Below, piece by piece: positions 1 through 11,911 of a stretch of 64,000 bases of DNA. This DNA comes from Lantana camara. Its lineage: Eukaryota; Streptophyta; Magnoliopsida; Lamiales; Verbenaceae. The translations under genes and the position numbers were made by a program. Under the pieces are notes generated by a model that had not been told where the DNA came from, made no database searches, and saw nothing but the letters and a program-made list of their open reading frames with translations. Where the stretch lies: positions 80,822,501 through 80,886,500 of the forward strand of contig CM074858.1 in assembly GCA_037501455.1 (NCBI GenBank). The letters run 5' to 3'. Numbering within the stretch: position 1 is the first letter of the stretch; the number at the start of each line of letters is the position of its first letter.

Positions 1-1029
1 GTCACTAAACACAGTTATGGGGTCTTTCATGCTAGAAACAACATTCAACTCTTGAATGAAGTTTCTAATCCAAAAACCTTCCTTAGCTGCATCATTTGCA
101 GCCAAGTATTCAGCCTCAGTGGTCGAATCAGCAGTGGTAGTTTGCTTTGAACTCTTCCAATTCACTGCTCCGCCGTTTAGGCAGAAAATGTATCCTGACA
201 TTGACTTAAAATCATCTAAGTCTGATGCAAAGCTTGCATCGCAGTATCCTTCGACAGTAAGAACTTTCTGACCTCCGTAAACTAAGAATAAATCTTTAGT
301 ACTTTTCAAGTACTTAAGAATATTCTTCACGGCAGCCCAGTGACCATCTCCAGGGTCAGATTGGAAACGACTTGTTACACTAAGTGCATAAGCCACATCC
401 GGTCGAGTACATAACATTGCATACATTGTGCTACCTATTGCTGACGCATAAGGTGTATGAGTCATTCTCTCCTTCTCAAGGTTAGTCTTAGGACACATCT
501 TCTTTGAAAGACATGTTCCTACACTCATAGGAAGGTTCTTAACCTTTGCTGACTCCATATTGAATCTCTTCAACACTTTGTCAATGTACATCGACTGTGA
601 TAGTCCTATTAGCCTTCTAGATCTATCTCGATAGATTTTAATTCCAAGGATATAGGACGCATCACCAAGATCTTTCATCTCGAATTGGTTCGATAACCAT
701 AACTTAGTCACTTTCATGTCATCCTTCGAATTCCCAATAAGAAGGATGTCATCAACATAAAGTACTAAGAATTGCACTGAGGTCTCCAATTCCTTTCTAT
801 ACACACATGATTCATTCGAAATTTGAATGAAGCCAAACGCTTTGACTGATTCATCAAATCGAATATTCCAATTCCTAGAAGCCTGTTTTAATCCATAGAT
901 TGATCTTTGGAGTTTGCAAACCTTTTGCTCACTCCCACTGAATGTGAAACCTATGGGTTTCTCCATATAAATGTCTTTATCAATGTCACCATTGAGAAAG
1001 GCAGTTTTCACATCCATTTGCCATATCTA
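1..1029 (-). pseudogene. copia RT (C-terminal part) and RNase H
   Basis: The minus strand is open from 1026 to the window edge. It reads through MDVKTAFLNG, the RT catalytic YVDD box at about 748-759, the conserved run to the RNase H domain (CDASFASD near 230-250) and the terminal TEAEY motif near 90-118. The role was reverse transcription and removal of the RNA template. It joins the upstream integrase-RT frame except for a UAG at 1027-1029 in place of a sense codon. Its own 3' end is outside the window. Confidence 0.9.
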
Positions 1030-2400
1030 GTAGTCATAATACGCAGCAATGGCAAGCATGATCCGAATAGACTTTTGCATTGCAACTGACGAAAAGGTTT
1101 CATCAAAGTCCACGCCGGGTCTTTGAGTGAATCCTTTTGCAACCAGTCTTGCTTTGTAGGCTGGAATGCTTCCATCAACTCCAAGATTTCTCTTAAAGAT
1201 CCATTTGCAACCTATGGGTTTGACCCCATCAGGCAAATCTACCAAGGTCCAAACTTGGTTGGAGTTCAAGGAATCCATTTCGGATTTCATGGCTTCTATC
1301 CACTGTTCAGAGTCAGAATCTGAAAGTGCCTCCTCATATGTTAAAGGATCATTATCCTTTTGATAGATTTCACCGAAGAATCCATACCATCTCTCCGGCT
1401 GTCTAGGAGTTCGTTCAGAACGCCTTATAGGAGGATTTACGTGTGTATCGAAATTCGTGATTGGTTGTTGTTGATCAGAAGGGGACGTTTCTTCAGTGGG
1501 TGGAGTGGGGTCACTTTCTACTTCCTCTAATTCTATGATCTTGCCTTTCTTTTCTTTAAGGAACGGTTCCTCCAGAAAAGTGGCATTTCTGGAAACAAAC
1601 ACCTTTTCTTCAGATTGATCATAGAAGTAGTATCCTATAGATTCCTTAGGATAACCCACAAAGTAGCATAAGTTAGAACGAGATTCTAACTTATCTCCCA
1701 CTGTCCTCTTCACGTAAGCAGGACAACCCCAAATTCTTAAGTAAGAATAACTAGGGATTTTACCATGCCACATTTCATAGGGCGTTTTAGGGATTGACTT
1801 AGAGGGAACTAGATTCAAAATCTTTGCTGCACTTTCTAGGGCATAACCCCAGAAAGAAGGTGGTAAGTCAGTGAAACTCATCATGGAATGAACTATATCA
1901 AGTAGAGTTCGATTCCTTCTCTCAGAAACTCCATTAAGCTGAGGAGTTCCCGGAGGAGTCCACTGAGAGATAATCCCATTATCTTTGAGATGATTAAGGA
2001 ATTCATCACTAAGATACTCGCCTCCTCGATCAGATCGAAGTGCTTTGATCTTGTGACCAGTTTGGTTCTCAACCTCCTTTTGAAATTCTAAGAATTTCTC
2101 AAAAGCTTCAGATTTATACTTCATTAAGTATATATAACCATATCGACTAAAGTCGCCGGTAAAGGTTATGAAATACTGATGATTGTTTCTAGTGCTTACA
2201 CTAAGCGGTCCACAAACATCAGTATGGATCAAATCCAAGACCTTAGTGGCACGTTCCACAGTTCCTTTAAAAGGAACTTTGGACATTTTTCCTTTGAGAC
2301 AGGATTCGCAAGAAGTTAGCTCTTTGAGATCATTTTCAGAGAATGATCCTAAAGTGTTTATCTTGCTAATTCTGTTCTTGGAAATGTGTCCTAATCTAGC
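1030..2400 (-). pseudogene. copia integrase and RT (N-terminal part)
   Basis: The open stretch reads, in order: the end of the zinc-binding GAG-pre-integrase region (CESCLKGK just above 2286), the integrase core with Asp in IHTDVCGPL, Asp in RSDRGGEYL and Glu in GVSERRNRTL (the D,D,E triad), a variable acidic linker with PPTEE, and the RT start (VWTLVDLP, GCKWIFKRN, YKARLVAKGFTQ). It is in the same frame as the RT/RNase H part but is cut from it by UAG 1027-1029. The upstream link to protease is shifted near 2445, so LWHARLGHI is read in a different frame from the protease. Confidence 0.9.
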
Positions 2401-3206
2401 GTGCCATAAGGGAGCTGAAACTTTGTCATCTGAGTTAGATAAAGTCCATTACTTAGAGTACCGATGTGAACGGAAGAGTTGTTCCGTTTGATAAAGTATT
2501 TACCATTCTTAATATAAGTTTCATAACCTTCACAATCTAAAATTGGAACTGAAATTATATTACGAATAATGCTCGGTACATAAAGGACTTTATTTAAGAC
2601 TAACTCAAAACTACCTAAATCTAATCTAATTGTGCCTAAAGCTCGAGCTTCAACATTTGAGCCATCGCCGATCTTCAAGACACATTCTCCTTCTTTTAGT
2701 TGTTGGACTTCACTTAGCATCTGTACATCATTACAGATATAAGTTCCACAACCGGTATCAAGTACCCAAGAACTAGAATTAATAGAAAGATTTATTTCAA
2801 CGAGAAACATACCTTTCTTTAGAGTAGCCTTGTACCCTAGGCAGTTTCTCCTCCAATGTCCCGCTTTGCCACAATGGAAGCAAACATCCTCTTTCTGATC
2901 ACGCTTCTTCTTTTGGCCCTTCCCCTTCGAAACGCCACCAGTGGGCCTAAGGGGTTTCTTCTTCTTCTTTTGGGCTTTCTTGCCCTTACCTTTAGAAGGC
3001 CCAGAAGAGGAAGATGGAGCATTCACCATCAAAACCTTATTGTCCTTCTTGATCGTGCTTTCAGCAGTCACAAGCTGACTAATCAGCTCAGCTACAGTAG
3101 CACCAGCATGATTCATATTGAAGTTAAGGACAAATGGGTTGAATGATGGTGGGAGCGAGGCTAGCAACAAGTCCACTGAAAGCTCATCTTTCAGTGGCAT
3201 GTCCAT
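2391..3206 (-). pseudogene. copia gag C-terminus, zinc knuckle and protease
   Basis: This 271-codon frame holds the end of the capsid domain (LLASLPPSFNPF), a Lys-rich linker, one CCHC knuckle (CFHCGKAGHWRRNC, Cys-x2-Cys-x4-His-x4-Cys, about 2842-2885) for RNA binding, and an aspartic protease start WVLDTGCGTYIC with the DTG triad. It runs into a stop at 2391 because of a frame change near 2445; the pre-integrase sequence continues in another frame. Family: copia gag-pol. Confidence 0.9.
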
Positions 3207-3625
3207 GGAAGCAAGCTTCTCAGTAAAGGCGAGAAACTTGAGTCCATACTCATGGACACTAGAACCTTTCTCATTCTCAAGTGGAACAACTCCTTTGAAG
3301 TGTTATACCTTGTAACACGTTCATGAGGGCGATAAAGTTGCTCTAAGTGGTCGTAAATCTCCCAAGAAAATTCCATGGCCTCATGTTGCCTTTGCAAGTC
3401 CAGAGACATGTTAGCCAACATAAGGCAACGGGCTTGGAGATTATCATCCTTCCACTTCTAGATCGCTTCCCGCTCGGCCCGAGTGGGAGCCTCCCCTTCG
3501 AAGAGAACATAAGTTCTCTTCTCAGAATCTAAAACGATTTTTAGATTCCTCAGCCAATCAGAATAGTTGGGAGTTGTCAACTTGTTTGACTCGAGGATCG
3601 ATACAAGAGGGTTTTTGGTTGCCAT
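3191..3625 (-). pseudogene. copia gag N-terminus, broken
   Basis: The ATG at 3625 starts MATKNPLVSILESNKLTTPNYSDW, the usual N-terminus of plant copia gag (DUF4219/UBN2 family capsid). A UAG at 3458-3460 follows EREAI where a Trp codon is expected. The frame then resumes (CLMLANMSLDLQRQHEAMEFSWEIYDHLEQLY) and shifts near 3270 just before the highly conserved stretch that leads to LLASLPPSF. At least two lesions therefore inactivate gag. Confidence 0.85.
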
Positions 3626-3830
3626 TTCAAAACACGTAGAGAATCACAGAATCTACGACCTAAATGGTAAAACAGAGAACTAGTAAGCATGTTGAATTAT
3701 AACGATATACAAAAGATAAGGTCTTTAATCTAATGTAGCTCCCACTGTTTTTCAAAGATCTATAATTCCCAAAGATCTAAGAGGAACACGTTTCCCAATG
3801 GGTACTAAGATCCTAGGCATTTTACCTCGA

Positions 3831-4139
3831 ACCCACGATTCGCGGACATTCTAAGTAAAACCCTAGGTAGGTACAACCTACCAATTCTAACACCTTTAGA
3901 ACTCTTAGTAATTATTTTTGCATCACCTATCTTTCAATATGGACCCACGACTCGTGCGACATCCATATTTACTTAGGCGTTAAGCTAGACCCATCAATCA
4001 TAAGATCATGATCAAAACTTAGTTCGAACGACCCATGACTCGCGGACATCGCCCTTGCCAATATTGATCATTTAAAATGATCAATTAAGTAACTAAGAAC
4101 TAATAAGCTCCACTAGCTATCCCACGACTCGCGGACAAT
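3831..4139 (-). repeat. four spaced copies of ATGTCCGCGAGTCGTGGGT-type motif
   Basis: On the plus strand CCCACGAYTCGCGGACAT-like copies lie at 3831-3850, about 3953-3963 (one extra base, CTCGTGCGACAT), 4031-4050 and 4120-4139, roughly 80-120 bp apart. The flanks between them are unrelated. They lie in the element's leader between PBS and gag. Confidence 0.75.
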
Positions 4140-5275
4140 AACTAGCTTCACTTACTAAATTTAAAACCTATTGATGGAATGCTAGGAATTTAATTCAAAA
4201 TTTGCATCTCGAATTAAACACCTATTTGTTCGACATTAGCTTAATATTTAATGGGAATTTTCGATCAACCGGAGAGTTGTCCGGTTCGACGTCTCCAACA
4301 TCTATGTTATCCAATTTTATTAGTCTTGATTAATGCAAGTACACTTAAATGCATTTCAAACAAGCACATAAACAGATAACATGTCCTAGCATGATACTAA
4401 CATGTAATGATCATGGGTTCTACCTATCTTATGCGTGATATGTGGGAGCCACTCCACAATCACAAGTTCTAACATACATGCCACATAAACAGTTTAAATC
4501 ACATAAAGGAAAGCGGTAACAAAACACGAGCCATATCTCTATTACATTTTTACAATTGAGATTCCCCTCCCTAACATTTTGAGGGGACTTCACTTATGGC
4601 CTCCTTGTTACTTGAATGTGGTCCATCTTACTCCATGGGTGCATTGTCTCCAAAATGAAAATAAAACCTCACCACCTATCTCTACTCTCAAATTACAATA
4701 AAAAGGAAAAGACATAAAGTAATAAGGCTCAATCTTCATATTGGCCTTAGACAATTACACGGGGCATACCCCGGCCTCAAAACAGTAATATGGAAAGCCA
4801 CATAATAAATCACATAACAGTACACACATAAGTGAGGCTCCAACCTCAATTGAAAAACGCAATTATAGGGCTCCAACCCCAATTTAAACCATCCATGTGC
4901 ATAAATTAAAACCATACATAAGTCTAAACCCATGATCACCTAACATGCTTTTGCGAGAATTTAAATTTAGCCAATAAATTAAAATTCCCGTTTCAAGTCC
5001 TAACGACTTAAAACAAGACTTGATGCGAGTCTTATTTATAAAAGTTTTCAATAAATCCCAAATCAACAAAACTAATAAAATTCCAATTAATTTCTGAAAA
5101 TTAATAATTTTATCAAAGATGTAATTTCCCAAAATATAAACCGTTTCTATTTCTCAAAAATCCCAATTTTAAGTTTTATTCAGAAATTAAAATAAATATT
5201 CCAAAATAAAATTTTAAAATTAAAAAAAAAAAAAATTGGGACTGGATTGCACAAAATACGAAAACGGATTACGAA

Positions 5276-5490
5276 GGAAAAACGGGGCCCGTACGCGAAT
5301 AGAGCCGTGCGCGATGCAGGCGCGCGCGCACTCGAGCGGCCTTGGCCGTGCGCTAAGTGCGGGCGACGATGGGCGGGCGCGCCGAGAGGCCTCCCGCGCG
5401 GTTGCGGGAGGGTGTTCGGCGGTTGCCCTTGCGCGCGCCTAGGAGAGGCGGGCGGGCTTCGCGCGACGCCTTCGCGCGCGGGGTTTCGGT
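5276..5490. other. GC-rich island inside the copia leader
   Basis: About 215 bp full of CpG (runs of GCGCGC, GGGCGG and CCGCGCGG) flanked on both sides by sequence rich in A and T, including a run of A at 5223-5234. The composition is unlike the rest of the element and the surrounding window. It is a captured fragment, or a structured leader segment. No function can be read from it. Confidence 0.6.
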
Positions 5491-5763
5491 TGTTCGTCGT
5501 AATCCGGGTTTCCGTTTCGTGTTTTCGTTCAAAAGCAAAACCAATCCAAGAAATCCAAAAACAGTTTATACAGTTTCAAATCTAAAATAGTTTTTCAAAA
5601 ATTAAATTTTGCAAAAAACCAATTTTCAGAAACTTTTAGGAAAAAATACAGTTTCCTAATTCAGACATTCTAAAACAATTACAAATACTCAATGGCATCA
5701 AGCCTAAGAATTTCTATCAAATTCAGTATAATTGAGACGAATCAGAAATACGATTAACGAGGT

Positions 5764-5776
5764 GGCATTGATACCA
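5764..5776 (-). promoter_or_regulatory. primer binding site (initiator Met tRNA), copia
   Basis: On the minus strand TGGTATCAATGCC begins two bases after the LTR end. Apart from internal mismatches it matches the complement of the 3' end of plant initiator-Met tRNA (TGGTATCAGAGCC), the usual primer of minus-strand DNA synthesis in copia elements. Confidence 0.85.
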
Positions 5777-6164
5777 CTTGTTGGAAAACACGAATCAGAA
5801 AGCAGCGGAAATTTAAAATTTTTCCAACAAAAGGATCTTGGACTCGTAATCGTGTATCCAAATTTGAAGGAATTAGAAACTTACTTTCTTAATTGTCTTT
5901 CTTGAAGCGTTTCAAGCCACCCAAGAACGCTCTTCTCGCGGCTTGATCCCCTCTCATTCGTAAAGCTCGAATCTTCAAACTTCTAACTTGAAGCTCTCTA
6001 GAAATAGTCCACCAACTTGACTACACTCTAACTAGTAAGGATGCTAGTTCTCTAGTTAGTGTTTAGGCTTAACCTAGGGTTTTGTTTATCTTGGAGAAAG
6101 GATGGTGTTCAACACATGAACCAAAAGAATTCTCGATTAGCTCTAAGAGGAGCTCGAGCTCCCC

Positions 6165-6172
6165 TATTTATA
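6165..6172 (-). promoter_or_regulatory. TATA box of copia LTR
   Basis: TATAAATA on the minus strand, followed by GGGGAGCTCGAGCT. The same arrangement is kept in the solo LTR (22238-22245). Transcription probably starts about 25-35 bp downstream. Confidence 0.65.
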
Positions 6173-6480
6173 AGAAGGGAGTGGCCGAAATTCCTAGTCC
6201 TCATGGACTAAGGATTTGGTCCCTCTCTCCTATTACTTGATCATCAAGCAATTTTGACTTTGACTTTGAATTCAAATTCAAATCAACTTTCAAGAGAGCT
6301 AAAATATCCAAACTATTTTTGGATAATTTTATACTTTATTTATTTAAAATAAATAACTTATTTTATCTAATTAATTAATTCACAATTAATTAACTAGATT
6401 ATTTTTCTCCAAAATTAGACTTTCTTTTTAATTCAAAATTAAACCAAAGTCTATTAAATAATTAACAAATTAATTATTTA

Positions 6481-6524
<44 letters not shown>

Positions 6525-6525
6525 C

Positions 6526-6603
6526 GTATGACACGTGTCACTCACGTGTCATAATGACACGTGTCACTCACGTGACCCACACGTGTGGTTTCACACGTGT
6601 GGA
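6526..6603 (-). promoter_or_regulatory. six G-box (CACGTG) palindromes in copia U3
   Basis: Six CACGTG cores in under 80 bp, each in a longer palindrome (GACACGTGTC, CTCACGTGTC or CACACGTGTG), directly upstream (element sense) of the TA tract. CACGTG is the core bound by plant bZIP and bHLH factors. The solo LTR keeps five cores and one mutated copy. Confidence 0.7.
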
Positions 6604-7754
6604 ACCCTCGCGGCCCAATTAACTCGTTTAATCATTTTAAAGCCTCAACTCATGTAACCAAGTTGTTGTGTGTGACCCTCTAGGTTCTCAATTCAATTAG
6701 CAGTGAACCTAATTAATTAATTCACTAATTAATTAATCAATCCACAGATTAAACGACCATAGTCTAGCAACAGGTGTTTAACCCCTAGCTGAATTGGAAT
6801 GTTGAGATTCGACAGAACCTTTAAGTTATTGATTCATGTGAGATACAATCCTCCTACTTACTATCTCTCAACCAAGATCTAGGGTAAGGGAATAATCAGA
6901 ACCCTAATAATTCGGTCTTAAAGCTAAGTGCATTTCATATCCATTTGATCTCAATCCAAGAAACCCTTTTCTTGATGTCTTGATCTACTGTCTTGGCCAA
7001 GGACTCCATATGGCATATGAATGACTTACACAATAAGAGATCACCTTGCAAATGCAAGTGTAGGTCATTTCTTGATTCTCATTCACTTTCATGAATCACT
7101 TGTGCAGACCCAGCATAAGCCTTGAATCAATTGTCTAAGGTGACACCCTTTAAAGCTTATACCTAAGACTACAGAGTTAACTCATAAAGTGACAAGGAAC
7201 CTCAAGTCTAAGGATCAATTAATCACATCAATGACTCGTGAGATATTTCCTAATCTGGAAGTTTCCATTTCCTGAAATAGAAACTTCCTTTCCCATTTAG
7301 GAATCTTCTCACACGAGGCACCTCAGTGAACTTACTTATTAAAGTAAGCACCCTCATGTATCATGCACGTATCAACTATACAATTTGCACCTTCATGAAA
7401 CAAGGTGGTCCTTCTTAAGGGCGTGATCCCACAAGCAAGCCTTAGAGGAGTCAGGTTGACACTCCCACTGTCTGTAGGACTCATCGGCTTGGAGCATTTT
7501 ACTAATCATGACTTATGTGATATAGGGCTCGTTTCATGAACCATTTCACCTAAATGGTAGAGTCATAAAGTCATCAGGATTAGGGGACTTCTCATACATG
7601 CACAGATAAAGTAAACGCATACCAAACAAGAGCATATACATAAGTGTTGCCTTAATACGTTATTTTATTCAAAGATTGTCTGTGATTACATTAAGGAAAA
7701 GCACAAAGCGGATATACAATCGGCTTTCTAGGGCACTATTCCTAACACAAACAA

Positions 7755-7941
7755 TGAGAGATTCCCCATCTCTCACAAGCAACACGGAGAGAGCCCCGTC
7801 TCTCAAGCAACAATGAGAGAACCCTGTCTCTCGCAAGCAAAGAGAGCACCCCGTGTCTCAAACAAAACAAAAACAAAAACTAAAAAAAAAAAAAAAAGAG
7901 AATCCCCGTCTCTTACAAACAACGAGAGCACCCCGTCTCTC
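7755..7941 (-). repeat. array of six GAGAGA-CCCCG-TCTCTC hairpins
   Basis: Units at 7755-7775, 7787-7804, 7815-7832, about 7841-7859 (imperfect), 7896-7914 and 7924-7941. Each is a 5-7-bp stem around a CCCC-containing loop, for example TGAGAGA/TCTCTCA, GAGAGA/TCTCTC and AAGAGA/TCTCTT. Spacers are CAAGCAA-like. The same array occurs at 35450-35577 next to the polypurine tract of element B. Confidence 0.8.
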
Positions 7942-10900
7942 AACTAAAAATAAAGCAAGGAAGTCTCCAATACTCCCAAGCAACACAACGTAACATCATA
8001 ACGAAAATCACATAAGACACCCAAAGCAGGTAATAGTTATCATCCACGTTGATTATCAAATACTCCAAGCAATTTAACATGATAAGAAATCAAAACACAT
8101 ATCATAGAACTTATTTGAATTAAATTTTGCATGAATGCATGTGTCATGGATGCTACAGGTACCGTTCACTGTAACCGCAAAATTTGGAATTGTGAATTTC
8201 GTTGTCCAATGCAGGATCTGGCTCGAAAATAAACTCAGTGCTTGGCTTATCTTTAAACTCTTCAGAGTACCCCGATGAAGCCCATAATCAATTCTACAAG
8301 GTTTTTACTCTTAATTCCCTTCTGACTTTTGTTGCCTCTAAACTTCTTCGATTCTTCCTTCACCCCTATTATATTCTTTCAATCAAACTGACTCTTCCAA
8401 GTTAACTAACTTGACTTCCAGTTATGCGCTGAGAATATCCTGTTCTGATGTCCGGTTCATAACTTCTATCTTTACTCATATCAGCGTCTAACATATCCCC
8501 GAGGATAACTATCCTTTACGCCTTAAAATTTTATTCTCGACCTTAATATCTCATCCAAATCCTTCTTTGTTCTTCCATTCAATTGACCCCCTTTACTCTC
8601 TTTAACCTTTAAGATGAAGTTTGGTATTCTGCCCCTACAATTCTTTAAACGAGGATAGGATGTTTTTGATGATTATTGAAGTTTAATTTAGGATTCCCAA
8701 TGTTCATCCTCTCCGGTTCTGTTTCTTCTTAACTCCTTCCGAACTCATTGAACCAAGCTCTATTGACAGTATCAATTTCTATGCTAATTTGGATTGGTTT
8801 CCTCTGGACAATTTAATTAAAAGTTTTTGTAACCTCTTCATAACTCCTTTATCTCCAAGTCAAATTTGCATAGGTGGAAAGATTCAATAAGTTATTTCCT
8901 CTAATCCTCGTGAAAATCTTCGATCCGAATTTAGTGGCTTAGCTCCCATTGTAATGATCAACTCTTAAAGTTGTCTTACTCCTTTTCACTCACCATCATA
9001 AAATTCCCAGATCGTTCCTAATTGCATTTTCGTTATTTCTGCCAATTATTTCTTCGACCACTATCTCCAGTTTCTATTTTGCCTCTGGGTCATGCTCTCC
9101 CCCTTAAAGTTTCTGTCATAACACATTAAATTCCATCGATCCTTCTTTCATTGAAATTCTTGATGGAAATATTTCATTTGAGGAAGGGAATTTTAACGAC
9201 CTAACAACTCAAGGATTATATCTCTCAACTTCCCCCTTCAATTCTCTTAATAATCGAAATCCCCCTTTTCTATTCTTGTTCACTTCAACCATCACGAAGC
9301 CAAATCTAGTCTCACATTTCCTTCGGAGTTCCTTTCCACCAATCTATCCCTTACTGGAAGTTTTGTATTTCCCGAATCATCTTCCTTGTCATGTGCCATC
9401 CCGTTATTTCTTTTCCTCTTAACTCAAATATAGCCCGAACGAAGAGATACTTGATCAATAAGATGAAAGGACTTCCTATCAAATAAACACTAAAATGCAT
9501 GTCGGGTTAAAATGGCAATGCACGTAGCACATTTGTGATAACTAAATATGCAGCACATTAGAGCAACAGAATCAAATAGGGATACGCGCACGAGCCAATG
9601 TAAAGAAAATAAACAATTGATGCAACGTATGATGCACGTGCCATGAATGTTTTGAACCTGTCACCAATGTGGTAAGCCGTAAGCTCAGTAGCTTTTCCTT
9701 GTTCCTCCGATCACGAGATTACTTTAACTTGCTAATCATGCTTTGTCTTTCCCCACGGTCTTCAAGTTTTCCATGAATCATTGTGCATCACTTGTACCTT
9801 CCACGGTCCTAATCAACCCCTGATTTCTTTGACATCCACTGAATTAGCATCCGGATTTCTCCCCGAGAATCACCCTTCCACATTGCCCAAGTTTTCTTAT
9901 AAAAATGAACCCTATTGTAGTTCTGAACCTTACTTCTGATCATCACCGTGATCAAGACTCCCGGCTTATCCTTTATGAGTGGAGATTAGTGAATTGAACT
10001 CATTTTCCGATTGCTTATACTGGAGCACATGATTTCCTCCCAACAAGTCTTCGTCCTTCTTTACCGTTTCCATTTGTTGTTCCATATTTCCCATTTCAAT
10101 CTCACAATACGACAATTCAGCTTGGATTTGGGAGAAAAGAATTTAAATCTTGTCCATAATATAGTCACCTTCCATGAAGTGGTATTTCCCACGTTATTTG
10201 ACTCCTGCTAATCCTCTTCCGACTCGTTTTCCATCTTGATCGAAATCCAGAGCACCCGAGTCCAAACTCTTCCCAATCTTGATTTCTACAAACTCGATTT
10301 CTAATTATTAAATTTATTTAGAAACCCTTCCTTGATGTCCCTTGGTGCATAACTCCCACCGGACCCATTTTATCTTAACTCTTCAATAATCAAGTCCTAA
10401 ACCAAAATACCTTCAAGACTCATTCCTTAGATTAAATGATCCCATTGCATCCAATTACGCATCCTATGTAGGAGAGCTACATACATCAATCTTCGGAGTC
10501 AGCGACATTCCCCGAACAACTCTCATTTCATCAATTGCCTCTCTACCCCTGTATTTCCCAAAACGGTCCTCCATTCTGACTCCTAGCCCTTAAATCTAAC
10601 TCCATCTATGAAGATCACGCATCTCCAACTTCCTATATTCTCCACGATACATCCTTCCTATCTTCCGTGCCTCAGAAAGAATTTATAATAGATTGTTGTG
10701 ATCGTAGAATTTGACCGTGGTTTGATATCATCTTCATAACCTAGAAATCATAACTCATTTCGAGAATATATGCATGCGATTAGTGCATGCTCGTGGCACA
10801 TATTCAACACGAAAGGCAAGGATACATAGAATAATGCAACAAATACTTCAGCAAAATTCAAAAGGAAATCCAACTTTCATATTCAAGAACGATGCAATGC

Positions 10901-10960
10901 ACACATTGTCATGTAGTTCCTAAGCCGTACGACCTAGACTGACTCAAACACGACACAAGA
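7942..10960 (-). other. noncoding internal region of element A
   Basis: About 3 kb with no frame that resembles a retrotransposon protein. From about 9480 on it resembles the gag-upstream leader of element B (for example GCGTATGATGCACGTG at both 9620s and 36700). Where element B has gag, this copy has about 1.3 kb of pyrimidine-rich (plus strand) sequence I do not recognise. This fits a large retrotransposon derivative (LARD-like). Confidence 0.6.
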
Positions 10961-10963
10961 ACA

Positions 10964-10991
10964 CCGGTTTTGCAACCGGGCACTAGTACCA
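10964..10991 (-). promoter_or_regulatory. primer site and adjoining hairpin, element A
   Basis: TGGTACTAGTGCCC on the minus strand (10978-10991) is a worn form of the TGGTATCAGAGCCC primer site of initiator Met tRNA. Next to it, CGGTTGCAAAACCG folds as a 5-bp stem, CGGTT/AACCG in plus-strand terms, with loop TTGC. The same pair occurs at 38793-38820 and 52363-52390. Confidence 0.75.
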
Positions 10992-11911
10992 CTTAAGGAT
11001 GTAGCACCCCGCACGTGAGGCACCACATCCCCCGCATTATAGCTCAACACGAGTAACGAAATGGGAAGTCCGCACCCGTATCAACCCATAGTGAACGGGA
11101 GACAAACAAAACAACCCTCCTAAGCTAGGCGGAACTTAGACCCTGCAAATATAACCAACCCAACAAAAACATAATGCAGTGAAAAGTTAAAACCAAACAC
11201 ATGCATTGGCCACGGGCCTGCAGAATTTAAACACACTAACCACAAGCAGACTTGGCCTACTCAAGCTTCTTTTTAACTCATAACAAAGCCCGGCAAGGGC
11301 AATTCAACAACAAATACATAAAGATTCCAATTCATAATCCTACAAAGATGAATCATACAAATTTAAATACATATGTGAGTGCAGAGACTCTTTTAACTTA
11401 ACCTGACCGACTCAAAGACTCAACACCAATCCGCCTAGCTCGAAACCCCAACGCCAAACCTACGCACTAAAAGTTGGGGAGGGAGAGGGTCAGTCTCTAG
11501 AAGACTGAGTGAGCAGGAGCGATACATAAATATAGAAACATGAGCATACAAGCCATAAATCCCGAGCAAGGTTTTATTAAAAGTTAAATCCCAAGAAGGG
11601 CTAAAAGAGAACTAGCAATGCCCGAAATTTACAACTAAATCATATTAAATTCATTAAGTTCATAATTCATACATAATCAATAAGGTTCGGCGAGTGAGCG
11701 TGCAAAATCTCCAACCAAACTCCGACCGTGTACAACGATTATCATTATTATATTAGATACGTGATCACACATTACATTATAATACATGCAACCCATAAAA
11801 CATAACATAAGACATAGTCGTTTGGGCAATCCGTGTCCCGGCCTTCCCGCACGGTGCATAACAATCATAACATAATCATAATCATAACATATTTCCAACC
11901 TTCTTCCTCCG

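Larger units (their letters stand above)
3626..5763 (-). other. copia leader (noncoding, PBS to gag)
   Basis: About 2.1 kb without a coding frame. It holds four spaced copies of a 19-20-bp motif (3831-4139) and a strongly GC-rich island (about 5276-5490) in otherwise AT-rich sequence. No gene is supported. Short open frames inside the GC island are composition artefacts. Confidence 0.7.
1..7747 (-). mobile_element. Ty1/copia LTR retrotransposon, 5' LTR and most of the internal region (decayed)
   Basis: Read on the minus strand the order is LTR, initiator-Met tRNA primer site, a 2.1-kb leader, gag, protease, integrase, reverse transcriptase (RT), RNase H. Integrase before RT is the Ty1/copia order. 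The 3' LTR lies beyond base 1. The coding part carries in-frame UAG codons at 3458-3460 and 1027-1029 and frame changes near 3270 and 2445, so this copy cannot make its polyprotein. It sits inside the internal region of a non-autonomous Tekay-like element that resumes at 7748. Copia is certain from the motifs. A Tork/Angela-like clade is only a guess from the gag and integrase style. Confidence 0.93.
5779..7747 (-). repeat. copia 5' LTR (1969 bp)
   Basis: On the minus strand it starts TGTTAGGAATAGTGCC at 7747 and ends GTTTTCCAACA at 5779, with terminal TG...CA. It is the same family as the solo LTR at 20689-22631 in the other orientation. It holds a cluster of six CACGTG palindromes (about 6526-6603), a TA repeat (about 6487-6521) and a TATA box (6165-6172). 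The right junction lies in the repeat array of the host element. The second target copy is outside the window. Confidence 0.92.

Noticed and set aside
5236..5590. Several frames rich in Arg, Ala and Gly in the copia leader
   Set aside because: Caused by high GC content; stops are rare in such sequence. They lie in an untranslated leader.
10011..10211. 66-codon frame in the internal part of element A
   Set aside because: Isolated, no homologue in the related element, inside a noncoding leader.
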